Origin: Paenibacillus radicis (ex Gao et al. 2016)
Lineage (GTDB): Bacteria > Bacillota > Bacilli > Paenibacillales > Paenibacillaceae
DNA: 64,000 nt
Assembly (NCBI RefSeq): GCF_014641555.1
Contig: NZ_BMHY01000013.1
Span: forward strand, 61,495 to 125,494
Reading direction: 5' to 3'
Of the stretch, positions 1 to 7,419 are shown one piece after another (position 1 is the first letter of the stretch; each line of letters starts with the position of its first letter). A model generated the notes under the pieces. The model did no database searches, was not told the DNA's origin, and saw only the letters and a program-made list of their open reading frames with translations. A program made the position numbers and the translations under genes.

Positions 1-1
1 T

Positions 2-424
2 ATTACACAAATTGCATCAGGAAACACGCAGATTAAACTAGGAAAGACGAGTCCGACTAGAGATTTCAACTATGTTAATGATACTGTTCGCGGATTCATT
101 GCTATGCTGGAGAGCGACAATAGCATTGGTCAGGAAATCAACATCGGAAGCAACTATGAGATTTCTATCGGCGATACGGCAAAACTTATTGGCGACATTA
201 TGAATGTAGCCATCGAAATTATAAGTGACGAGACTCGCAATCGTCCGGAGAAAAGTGAAGTAGAGAGACTATGGGCAGACAATGCCAAGGCAGATCGTTT
301 ATTGAACTGGAAACCACAGTTTGCAGGACTTTCAGGTTTTAGACAAGGACTTGAGCAGACTATCAATTGGTTTACTGCTGCAGACCATTTATCGAAATAT
401 AAGGCAGACCAATATAATAAATAA
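2..424 (+). CDS. legB: LegB-like NAD-dependent 4,6-dehydratase, C-terminal part
   Basis: Partial gene: the frame is open from base 2, so the Rossmann half and the catalytic YxxxK lie to the left of the window. The 140 visible residues are the end of an extended short-chain dehydrogenase: RDFNYVNDTVRGF is the usual strand after the catalytic region, NRPEKSEVERLWADNAKA is the typical substrate-lobe motif, and the tail ending YKADQYNK is characteristic of LegB-type sugar nucleotide 4,6-dehydratases. LegB makes the 4-keto-6-deoxy sugar nucleotide used by the aminotransferase encoded 16 bp downstream. Seen: frame and motifs. Known: order legB-legC-legG-legI in legionaminate loci. The exact substrate (UDP- or GDP-GlcNAc) is inferred; the ptmE gene downstream favours GDP. 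Confidence 0.8.
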   Translation: MTQIASGNTQIKLGKTSPTRDFNYVNDTVRGFIAMLESDNSIGQEINIGSNYEISIGDTAKLIGDIMNVAIEIISDETRNRPEKSEVERLWADNAKADRLLNWKPQFAGLSGFRQGLEQTINWFTAADHLSKYKADQYNK

Positions 425-440
425 TGGAGGCCTTGCGACT

Positions 441-1619
441 ATGATAGGGGAACAACTACCCGGCCAATTACTAGCAGCGATACAACAAGTGCTGTCCAAT
501 CCGACTGATTTTACAGCTTTGCACGAACCGTTATTTGAAGGAAACGAGTGGTCTTATGTGAAAGATTGCTTAGAAACCGGATGGGTATCATCCGTAGGGC
601 AATATGTGGATCAATTTGAACGCAATTTAGCCGAATATACAGGCTCGCCTCATGCCATCGCTGTGATGAATGGCACTGCTGCACTCCATATCTGCTTATT
701 GCTTGCGGGCGTGAAGCCGAATGATGAAGTGTTAATGCCTTCGCTGACTTTTATCGCGACGGCGAATGCAGTCGCATACTGCGGAGCTATTCCCCATCTG
801 ATTGACGTCTCTAATGATACGCTGGGGGTAGACCCGGATAAACTTGAACAATATTTGAACGATATTGTTCAGTTCGGCACAGACGGCTATGCTTACAACA
901 GGCAGACTGGGCGAAGATTAATGGCAGTCATACCTATGCATACTTTCGGGCATCCTGTTGAATTGGACAAGCTTATGAGAGTGTGCGAGAAGTATCATTT
1001 AGAAATGATTGAGGATGCTGCTGAATCTCTTGGATCCTTCTATAGAGGCCGCCATACAGGTACGTTCGGCAAGTTAGGAGCGATAAGCTTTAATGGCAAT
1101 AAAGTGATTACTACCGGAGGAGGGGGAGCCATACTGGCAGCTGATGAAGCGACAGCTAGAATGGCGAAGCATTTAACGACTACGGCAAAACTTCCTCACC
1201 GTTGGTCGTATCAGCATGATCAAACAGCCTATAATTATCGGATGCCTAACTTGAATGCTGCACTAGGTTGCGCTCAATTAGAGCAGCTGCCGAGCTTTTT
1301 GAACAGGAAAAGACGACTCTCCATGCGTTATAAAGAAGCTTTTTCACATATAAATGGCATACAATGGTTTGAAGAACAAGAACATGTAACGAGTAACTAC
1401 TGGCTCAATGCATTACTGCTTGATGAACCGGATGAGGGTTTGTTAAATCGGATGCTTGAGATTACTAACGATGCAGGTATTATGACACGTCCGATCTGGA
1501 CACCTATGCATCGATTGTCAATGTTCAGCCAGAGCCCGCGGATGGAACTGACAGTTACGGAGCAATTGGAATTCCGCATCATTAACATACCAAGCGGTTC
1601 ACGATTGTTTGATGAATAA
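441..1619 (+). CDS. legC: LegC-like PLP-dependent sugar nucleotide aminotransferase
   Basis: 392-residue DegT/DnrJ/EryC1 family aminotransferase that would aminate C4 of the 4-keto sugar made by LegB. The fold is read from VMNGTAALH (about residues 76-83), PSLTFIATANAV (100-111), the EDAAESLG aspartate motif (191-198) and the Schiff-base lysine in SFNGNK (K221). The start chosen is ATG 441, preceded by ATAATGGAGG at 421-430; an upstream ATG at 321 in the same frame would put about 40 unrelated residues inside legB and lacks a binding site. The gene follows legB by 16 bp and precedes legG by 21 bp, so it is in the same transcript. LegC rather than a generic DegT enzyme is supported by the neighbours. 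Confidence 0.85.
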   Translation: MIGEQLPGQLLAAIQQVLSNPTDFTALHEPLFEGNEWSYVKDCLETGWVSSVGQYVDQFERNLAEYTGSPHAIAVMNGTAALHICLLLAGVKPNDEVLMPSLTFIATANAVAYCGAIPHLIDVSNDTLGVDPDKLEQYLNDIVQFGTDGYAYNRQTGRRLMAVIPMHTFGHPVELDKLMRVCEKYHLEMIEDAAESLGSFYRGRHTGTFGKLGAISFNGNKVITTGGGGAILAADEATARMAKHLTTTAKLPHRWSYQHDQTAYNYRMPNLNAALGCAQLEQLPSFLNRKRRLSMRYKEAFSHINGIQWFEEQEHVTSNYWLNALLLDEPDEGLLNRMLEITNDAGIMTRPIWTPMHRLSMFSQSPRMELTVTEQLEFRIINIPSGSRLFDE

Positions 1620-1640
1620 CGAAGGGACGGTAAGCGCACA

Positions 1641-2804
1641 TTGCGAAAAATATGTATTATTTCTGGTTCTCGTGCCGAATACGGCTTACTGTATCCGCTT
1701 TTGAAGGCTATTAAGGAAGACCCTGAATTAACCTTGCAATTAGTCGTAACGGGTATGCATCTGTCACCGGAGTTTGGTTTAACTTATTCTGAAATAGAGG
1801 CCGACGGGTTTCAAATTGATGAAAGAGTAGAGATGCTGCTTTCTAGCGATTCGCACGTTGGAATAACAAAGTCGATGGGCTTAGGCTTAATTGGATTTGC
1901 TGATGCCTTATATCGTTTGCAGCCAGATATTGTCGTTGTTTTGGGTGATCGCTATGAGATTATGGTAGCTGCACAAGCCGCCATGATTGCAAATATTCCA
2001 ATTGCACATTTGCACGGCGGGGAACGTACGGAAGGTGCAGTGGATGAGGCAATCAGACATTCAATTACAAAAATGTCGCATCTCCATTTTGTAGCTACGG
2101 AACAATATCGAAATCGGGTAATTCAGTTGGGAGAGCAACCGGATAAAGTGTTTCATGTCGGTGCAATCGGTTTGGATAACATTAGAGAGCTTCAATATTT
2201 AACGAGAGAACAGTTTGAAGAATCGATTGATTTCCGGCTTGGTGAAGTCAATTTTTTGGTCACCTACCATCCAGCCACTCTACAAGGACAAAGCTCAGAG
2301 CAATTAATGCAGCAGTTGCTGTTGGCACTGCACACCTTTCCCGAAGCTAAGATATTGTTCACGATGCCTAATTCCGATGCGGATGGACGAATCATGTCCG
2401 CCATGATTCATGAGTATGTAAAGAGTCGGCCAGGTAATGCTGCAGCCTTCCAGTCACTTGGCAAACTACGGTATTTAAGCGCGATGCAGTTTGTAGATGT
2501 TGTGATCGGCAACTCTTCTAGCGGTATATTTGAAGTGCCTATGTTCAAAAAGCCAACCGTAGATATTGGCAACAGGCAAAAGGGACGTATTAAGGGAAGC
2601 AGTATTATCTCTTCTTCAGAAAACGAAAGTGATATTGTAAAAGCTATAGAAATGGCGCTTAATCAGGATTTTCTGGCATCGAACGTTTATCCATCCCAGA
2701 ATTTATATGGAGACGGGAATACCGCGATCCAAATAAAACAAATATTGAAGAATACGAGCCTGGACGGCATTTTGTTGAAATCTTTTTACGATATACAGCT
2801 GTAA
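1641..2804 (+). CDS. legG: LegG/NeuC-type hydrolysing sugar nucleotide 2-epimerase
   Basis: 387-residue enzyme that inverts C2 and releases the nucleotide from the diacetamido sugar nucleotide, giving the 6-deoxy mannosamine substrate of the synthase LegI. It belongs to the UDP-GlcNAc 2-epimerase fold (glycosyltransferase-B like): SGSRAEYGLLYPLL near the N-terminus, VVLGDRYEIMVAA and AHLHGGERTEGAVDEAIRH in the middle, and GNSSSGIFEVP near the C-terminus are the family motifs. The start is TTG 1641, giving MRKICIISGSRAEYG, which matches the usual beginning of NeuC/LegG; GAAGGGACGG at 1621-1630 is the likely binding site. The stop overlaps a possible ATG of legI. NeuC (sialate) cannot be excluded from this gene alone; legB and legC beside it favour legionaminate. 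Confidence 0.85.
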   Translation: MRKICIISGSRAEYGLLYPLLKAIKEDPELTLQLVVTGMHLSPEFGLTYSEIEADGFQIDERVEMLLSSDSHVGITKSMGLGLIGFADALYRLQPDIVVVLGDRYEIMVAAQAAMIANIPIAHLHGGERTEGAVDEAIRHSITKMSHLHFVATEQYRNRVIQLGEQPDKVFHVGAIGLDNIRELQYLTREQFEESIDFRLGEVNFLVTYHPATLQGQSSEQLMQQLLLALHTFPEAKILFTMPNSDADGRIMSAMIHEYVKSRPGNAAAFQSLGKLRYLSAMQFVDVVIGNSSSGIFEVPMFKKPTVDIGNRQKGRIKGSSIISSSENESDIVKAIEMALNQDFLASNVYPSQNLYGDGNTAIQIKQILKNTSLDGILLKSFYDIQL

Positions 2805-2815
2805 TGGGGGATATG

Positions 2816-3886
2816 ATGAGAACCTATATTATTGCCGAAGCAGGAGTTAATCATAACGGTTCATTGGAACTGGCAAAGAAGATGGTTCGAGAGGCCGCAG
2901 CGGCAGGGGCTGATGCGATAAAATTTCAAACCTTTCAAGCTGAGAAGTTGGTCAGTAAACATGCAGCTAAAGCGGACTATCAAAAGGAAACGACGGGTCG
3001 GAACGAATCGCAGCTTGATATGATCCGTAAATTAGAATTGTCTGAGGAAGATCATTCCCAGATTATTTTGGAATGCGAACGAGCAGGTATCACATTTCTG
3101 TCTACACCCTTCGATACGAGCAGTTTACGTTTGTTAACGTATACGTACAACATGCAAACTTTGAAGATCTCATCAGGAGATATTACGAATCTTCCTCTAC
3201 TCTACGAAGCTGGAAAAAGCGGTGCGGATATCATTCTATCGACTGGTATTTGTACACTCGGAGATATTGAAGAAGCGCTAGGGGCATTGGCCTATGCTTA
3301 CACGGTTGCAGATGATATTCCTTCAGCTAACAGCTTTCGGCACGCATACTTTTCTGATGAAGGACAAGCAGTTCTGAAGCGTAAAGTAACCCTTTTACAC
3401 TGTACAACTGATTATCCAACCGCTTATACTGACGTCCATCTCAACAAGATGCTTACATTAAAACAAGCCTTCGGATTGAAAACCGGTTATTCCGATCACA
3501 CCCTTGGAACAGAGATCCCGGTTGCAGCAGTTACACTAGGGGCTGCTGTGATTGAGAAGCATTTTACATTGGATCAATCAATGGAAGGGCCAGATCATAA
3601 AGCTTCCATGGAACCAGAGGAATTAACTGCGATGATTAGACAAATCCGCAATGTAGAACAGGCATTAGGAATAGCAGTGAAAATTCCGGTATCCTCGGAG
3701 CTAGGTAATGCTAAAGCTGCCCGAAAAAGCGTAGTGGCCGCTGTGGAAATAAAAAAAGGCGAGTTATTGACAGAAGCTAACCTTACAATTAAACGTCCGG
3801 GCAATGGCTTGGCTCCGTCAGCGTTCTGGGAATTGTTAGGCAAAATATCTGATCGAGACTACTTACCGGATGATCTTATTGTATGA
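2816..3886 (+). CDS. legI: LegI/NeuB-type nonulosonate (N,N'-diacetyllegionaminate) synthase
   Basis: 356-residue synthase condensing phosphoenolpyruvate with the diacetamido-mannose derivative to make the nine-carbon acid. The N-terminal TIM barrel begins TYIIAEAGVNHNG and carries FLSTPFDTSS, LHCTTDYP and GYSDHT; the C-terminal SAF (antifreeze-like) domain follows, with VAAVEIKKGELLTEANL and KRPGNGL. Start: ATG 2804 overlaps the legG stop, ATG 2813 and ATG 2816 follow a GGGGG run at 2806-2810; 2816 gives the family-typical MRTYIIAEAG and the best spacing. The last bases overlap the first codon of the legH remnant, as expected when legH was intact and translationally coupled. Confidence 0.85.
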   Translation: MRTYIIAEAGVNHNGSLELAKKMVREAAAAGADAIKFQTFQAEKLVSKHAAKADYQKETTGRNESQLDMIRKLELSEEDHSQIILECERAGITFLSTPFDTSSLRLLTYTYNMQTLKISSGDITNLPLLYEAGKSGADIILSTGICTLGDIEEALGALAYAYTVADDIPSANSFRHAYFSDEGQAVLKRKVTLLHCTTDYPTAYTDVHLNKMLTLKQAFGLKTGYSDHTLGTEIPVAAVTLGAAVIEKHFTLDQSMEGPDHKASMEPEELTAMIRQIRNVEQALGIAVKIPVSSELGNAKAARKSVVAAVEIKKGELLTEANLTIKRPGNGLAPSAFWELLGKISDRDYLPDDLIV

Positions 3887-4022
3887 AGCCGGTGTATATT
3901 GTCATCGGAGGGGGCTGGCATGCCAAAGTATGCAAAAATTATTGCTGCGTCAGGGCAAAGAGATCAAAGGTTATGAATTAACAGCCTACGGTGTTCCCGC
4001 TAAAGCTTATTCAAAATTATAA
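3883..4022 (+). pseudogene. legH: Remnant of a LegH/NeuD (PglD-type) acetyltransferase
   Basis: An ATG at 3883, overlapping the legI stop, opens MKPVYIVIGGGWHAKVC, the N-terminus of PglD/NeuD acetyltransferases (canonical VIGGGGHAKV). After about 18 codons the match continues in another frame, KLLLRQGKEIKGYE (3936-3977), and within a few codons jumps to AYGVPAKAYSKL and a stop at 4020-4022; GVPAK is the extreme C-terminus of the left-handed beta-helix enzymes. The original frame stops at 3979. So about 170 central codons (the helix, acetyl-CoA site and catalytic histidine) are gone and a frameshift lies near the A-run at 3934-3938. The product cannot be active. Its place between legI and ptmE fits an acetyltransferase of legionaminate synthesis. 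Confidence 0.75.
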
Positions 4023-4030
4023 TACAGTTG

Positions 4031-4060
4031 AAATGCCGCATAATATGCGGTATTTCTTAT
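4031..4060 (+). terminator. Hairpin with short T-rich tail after the legH remnant
   Basis: An 11-bp stem (4031-4041 with 4045-4055, one G-U pair) with an AAT loop is followed by CTTATTTA. It could end the legC-G-I transcript or be an RNA processing site; the T-tract is weak. Confidence 0.45.
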
Positions 4061-4122
4061 TTAATTGCATACTCCAGCCGATATAGATAGTAAAGGATCT
4101 TGGTTTTAAGGAGTGTCTATAT

Positions 4123-5178
4123 ATGAAAAACATCGAAAAACTGCTTATCTCCCCGGTTACATCTATACTAGAGGCTCTAAAAATTATTGATAAAGGATCT
4201 GTACAGATCGCATTAGTTGTTGATAATGAACAGAGACTAATAGGAACGTTAACGGATGGGGATATTCGCAGAGGGATATTACGCGGCATAGACTTGAACC
4301 GAGAGGTTAGCTTGATTATGAAATCTGACCCAACCGTTTCCTATGTGGACGATAGTCGAGATATTATATTTTCTAAGATGAAACATTGTCATTTAAAACA
4401 TATTCCGGTAATTGATCAACATGGCAGAGTAGTTCGATTGGATTTGCTTGATGAAATTATTACATCCGAACGTTGTGATAATTGGGTAGTGTTAATGGCT
4501 GGAGGTTTGGGTACTAGACTTGGAGAATTAACCAGAGATTGTCCAAAGCCATTATTGAAAGTGGGAAGTAAACCCATACTGGAAGTCATTTTAGAAAACT
4601 TTATTTCGAATGGGTTTTATCGATTTATTATTTCGGTTAATTATAAGGCTGAGATGATCATTGATTATTTTGGAGACGGCTCAAAATGGGGTGTTGAAAT
4701 TGTTTATGTTCAGGAGACTAAACGCCTTGGCACTGCAGGAGCTTTAAGTCTGCTGCCCTTCGTTCCGGATAAACCTATCATTGTAATGAATGGAGATTTA
4801 CTGACAAAAATTAATTTTCAACAGCTTATCGATTTCCATGCTGAAACGAAGGCTAGCGCTACGATGTGTGTCAGGGAATATGAATTTCAGGTGCCTTATG
4901 GTGTAGTGAAAGTTGATAATTTTCGTTTGGAGAGTATCGAAGAGAAGCCTTTACAGCGCTTTTTTATAAGCGGGGGAATTTATGTAATATCTCCGGATGC
5001 TTTGCAGCATATCCCCTCTAATACATTTTATGATATGCCAACCCTGTTCGAGAAACTACTTCAAAGCAAAGCCGCTACCTCGGCATTCCCTATACGGGAG
5101 TATTGGATCGACATTGGCAGAGCAGATGATTTTGAGCGGGCAAATATAGAGTATGAAGAAGGAATTATGGTCAGATGA
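4123..5178 (+). CDS. ptmE: PtmE-like CBS-domain sugar-1-phosphate nucleotidyltransferase
   Basis: 351 residues with two parts. Residues 1-115 are a CBS pair (SILEALKIIDKGSVQIALVV; GTLTDGDIRRGIL; HIPVIDQHGRVV). Residues 120-350 are a nucleotidyltransferase with AGGLGTRL at 126-133, PKPLLKVGSKPILE, VMNGDLLT (metal/product site) and EYWIDIGRADDFERAN near the end. The same architecture is found in Campylobacter PtmE, which makes GDP-glucosamine for the GDP-linked legionaminate route; assignment here is by architecture and neighbours. AAGGAG at 4108-4113 precedes ATG 4123. The gene overlaps legF by 4 bp (ATGA), so the two are coupled. Alternative: a GDP-mannose or glucose-1-phosphate pyrophosphorylase-like enzyme for another surface sugar. 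Confidence 0.75.
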   Translation: MKNIEKLLISPVTSILEALKIIDKGSVQIALVVDNEQRLIGTLTDGDIRRGILRGIDLNREVSLIMKSDPTVSYVDDSRDIIFSKMKHCHLKHIPVIDQHGRVVRLDLLDEIITSERCDNWVVLMAGGLGTRLGELTRDCPKPLLKVGSKPILEVILENFISNGFYRFIISVNYKAEMIIDYFGDGSKWGVEIVYVQETKRLGTAGALSLLPFVPDKPIIVMNGDLLTKINFQQLIDFHAETKASATMCVREYEFQVPYGVVKVDNFRLESIEEKPLQRFFISGGIYVISPDALQHIPSNTFYDMPTLFEKLLQSKAATSAFPIREYWIDIGRADDFERANIEYEEGIMVR

Positions 5179-5879
5179 TCAATGACAAGAAAGTTTTGGG
5201 GATCATTCCTGCAAGAGGCGGATCAAAGGGCGTGCCCGGCAAAAATATTCGGATGCTTGGAGATAAGCCTTTAATTGCATGGACGATTGAGGAAGCTGCT
5301 AAGTCGATTTATTTGGATAGGACGATCGTATCTTCTGATGATGAAGCTATTATCCAAACCGCTTTAAAATACGGCGGCGATGTACCATTTAAGAGGCCGG
5401 ATCATTTGGCTCAAGATGATACCCCTGGGATGGCGCCGATTTTGCATGCAATAGAACACTTGCCGGAATACGAGTATATTGTTCTATTACAGCCTACATC
5501 TCCTTTAAGAACCTATGAAGATATAGATAGATGTATCGAATGCTTTGTGAATGACGGGGCTGCCTCAGCTGTTACCGTAACCGAACAAGAAAAAAGTCCA
5601 TATTGGATGTTTCAACTGAATGAAGGGAAAATTCTTGAGCCCGTCATGGGTGAGACAAAGCCGCTAACGAGGCAAGAATTGCCTAAAATTTACGTACTTA
5701 ACGGAGCCGTGTATGTATCATCTGCAGCTCATTTAAAGAAGTTTGAATCTTTTGTAGCGGGAGAAACGTCAGGCTGTATTATGCCTAAAGAGCGATCGAT
5801 AGATATTGATACAGTAATGGATTTTAAAATATGCGAAGTTCTATTACATGAAAATTCATTACCCCAATCGTTTTCTTAA
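5175..5879 (+). CDS. legF: CMP-nonulosonate (legionaminate) cytidylyltransferase
   Basis: 234 residues of the NeuA/LegF/PseF family, activating the nonulosonate with CTP for a glycosyltransferase that is not in the window. IIPARGGSKGVPGKNIR (about residues 10-26) is the CTP-binding signature; LQPTSPLR (about 109-116) and the ending SIDIDTVMDFKICE are also typical. It starts inside the ptmE stop (ATGA), so it is translationally coupled. No terminator is visible after it; the following 275 bp up to the cold-shock gene hold only that gene's promoter. LegF is preferred over NeuA because of the surrounding leg genes. Confidence 0.85.
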   Translation: MINDKKVLGIIPARGGSKGVPGKNIRMLGDKPLIAWTIEEAAKSIYLDRTIVSSDDEAIIQTALKYGGDVPFKRPDHLAQDDTPGMAPILHAIEHLPEYEYIVLLQPTSPLRTYEDIDRCIECFVNDGAASAVTVTEQEKSPYWMFQLNEGKILEPVMGETKPLTRQELPKIYVLNGAVYVSSAAHLKKFESFVAGETSGCIMPKERSIDIDTVMDFKICEVLLHENSLPQSFS

Positions 5880-6061
5880 TAGAAGCTGTGTTGGTAAAGC
5901 GTTGGAATGTTGTTATCTGAAGCCATATTGCAGAAATACGACCTTCCTTGGGCGGCTGCATATAAGCGTTGAATTTAAACCGCAGATTTATGTTTAGGTA
6001 CACCTGCAAAATAAATAATAATGCCAGACAGAACCTGAATGAATTCGCTTACAAGGAAATA

Positions 6062-6090
6062 TTGACAATATAGTGACGGAGATGTTATAT
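6062..6090 (+). promoter_or_regulatory. SigA-type promoter of the cold-shock gene
   Basis: TTGACA (6062-6067), 17-bp spacer, TTATAT (6085-6090). It predicts a leader of about 58 nt before the ATG at 6155. Confidence 0.7.
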
Positions 6091-6154
6091 TCGATTTGTG
6101 GGCCATACCTATAAGACGCCTCACAGTATTTGAAGATGAAGGGACTGTTTATGT

Positions 6155-6352
6155 ATGCAAGGTAAAGTTAAATGGTTTAACGCAGAGAAGGGTTATGGAT
6201 TTATCGAGACTGAGCAAGGCGGCGACGTATTTGTTCACTTCTCCGCAATTCAATCCGAAGGCTTCAAAACACTCGAAGAAGGCCAATCGGTCGAATTCGA
6301 CATCGTAGAAGGCGCTCGCGGTCCACAAGCAGCTAACGTAGTTAAACTGTAA
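6155..6352 (+). CDS. CspA/CspB-type cold-shock protein
   Basis: 65 residues, a complete single-domain cold-shock protein that binds single-stranded RNA/DNA and melts RNA structure. RNP1 is KGYGFI and RNP2 is VFVHF; MQGKVKWFNAEKGYG is the standard beginning and AANVVKL the standard end. It is monocistronic: own SigA-type promoter at 6062-6090 and terminator at 6407-6432. The downstream 320-bp gap up to hpf contains only this terminator and the hpf promoter. Confidence 0.95.
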   Translation: MQGKVKWFNAEKGYGFIETEQGGDVFVHFSAIQSEGFKTLEEGQSVEFDIVEGARGPQAANVVKL

Positions 6353-6406
6353 TCATCCGGCTAATTAGCCAACGATAGATGGTTCGTTTATAACTGTCTA
6401 ACTTCG

Positions 6407-6432
6407 AAGCCCCGGGCAACCGGGGCTTTTTC
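6407..6432 (+). terminator. Rho-independent terminator of the cold-shock gene
   Basis: Perfect 9-bp GC-rich stem (6407-6415 with 6420-6428), GCAA loop, then a T-run. Confidence 0.9.
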
Positions 6433-6617
6433 TTGTGAGCAGGGAAGGGGCGACGATATTGCTTATCGCATACCGATCGCAACCTCAACTGTGCAATGCA
6501 AGCAATGCATGAAGGGGTCCGATTTTTCAATGGTTCTGCCACCATACACCCTTTCCTATTAAATTCGTTATATTTCGATAAAATTTTCAGAAAATTCACA
6601 ATAAACTAAAATCTGTT

Positions 6618-6646
6618 TTGTCATGGGCCTTCACCTATGTTATAAT
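6618..6646 (+). promoter_or_regulatory. SigA-type promoter of hpf
   Basis: TTGTCA (6618-6623), 17-bp spacer, perfect TATAAT (6641-6646), about 27 bp before the hpf start; AAAGGAGG ribosome binding site follows. Confidence 0.65.
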
Positions 6647-6672
6647 AAGAACATGTAAAGGAGGAATGCCCC

Positions 6673-7221
6673 ATGAAATACATCATTCGAGGTCAACGCT
6701 TTCAAGTGACAGACGCACTAAGAGATTATGCCGAGAAGAAGCTAAGCCGCTTGGAAAAGTATTTTGAAGCACCTGCCTCCGAAACAACAGTAACATTGTC
6801 CGTAACGAAAGGTCAGCATGCTGTAGAGGTGACGATTCCGCTCGTAGGAGTCCTTCTCAGAGCCGAGGATAAGAGCCAGGATATGTACGCTTCCATTGAC
6901 GTAGTAGTGGACAAACTGGAGCGTCAGATCCGTAAGCATAAGACGAAGCTGAACCGCAAATTCCGCAACAGCAATGGCGTAAGAACCATCTTTAAGGAAG
7001 AGGCGAACGGCTCGGCTGTACGTGTATTAGATGAAGAGGACGAATTGGAGCTCGTAAGAACGAAGCGCTTTACGCTGAAGCCGATGGACGTGGAGGAAGC
7101 GATTCTCCAAATGAACATGGTCGGCCATAACTTTTTCGTATTTTCCAACGTGGATAATAAGGAAGTGAATGTGGTTTACAAGCGCAGCGACGGGAAATAC
7201 GGCTTAATTGAGCAAGGCTGA
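6673..7221 (+). CDS. hpf: Long-form ribosome hibernation promoting factor
   Basis: 182 residues. The N-terminal S30AE domain (about 1-100) begins MKYIIRGQRFQVTDALRDYAEKK and contains the basic stretch RKHKTKLNRKFR; the C-terminal domain (about 125-182, KPMDVEEAILQMNMVGHNFFVF...) is the dimerisation part found only in long HPF, which joins two 70S ribosomes into inactive 100S particles. Start ATG 6673 follows TAAAGGAGG. It is flanked by its own promoter and a terminator at 7278-7313, and precedes secA as in other Bacillales. In B. subtilis the homologue is under SigB/SigH control; no clear site for those was recognised here. Confidence 0.92.
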   Translation: MKYIIRGQRFQVTDALRDYAEKKLSRLEKYFEAPASETTVTLSVTKGQHAVEVTIPLVGVLLRAEDKSQDMYASIDVVVDKLERQIRKHKTKLNRKFRNSNGVRTIFKEEANGSAVRVLDEEDELELVRTKRFTLKPMDVEEAILQMNMVGHNFFVFSNVDNKEVNVVYKRSDGKYGLIEQG

Positions 7222-7277
7222 GAGCCAAGCGATTATAAAGGGTTAACAAGGAATACTTAACGACTTATACAATCAAC

Positions 7278-7313
7278 AGAGCCTTTTTCCTTCATTGGAG
7301 AAGGCTCTTTTCA
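7278..7313 (+). terminator. Rho-independent terminator of hpf
   Basis: 8-bp stem (7278-7285 with 7301-7308) extended by internal pairs, followed by a T-run. Confidence 0.8.
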
Positions 7314-7354
7314 ATATGTTAGCCATACCTATTGCTGGAAATGAGATCGACTCA

Positions 7355-7383
7355 TTGCGGCGGTCTCTACAAACTGTTACAAT
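7355..7383 (+). promoter_or_regulatory. SigA-type promoter of secA
   Basis: TTGCGG (7355-7360), 17-bp spacer, TACAAT (7378-7383), 37 bp before the secA ATG. Confidence 0.55.
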
Positions 7384-7419
7384 TTAAGGCAAACAGGCGT
7401 AATACGAAAGGGGAAGACC

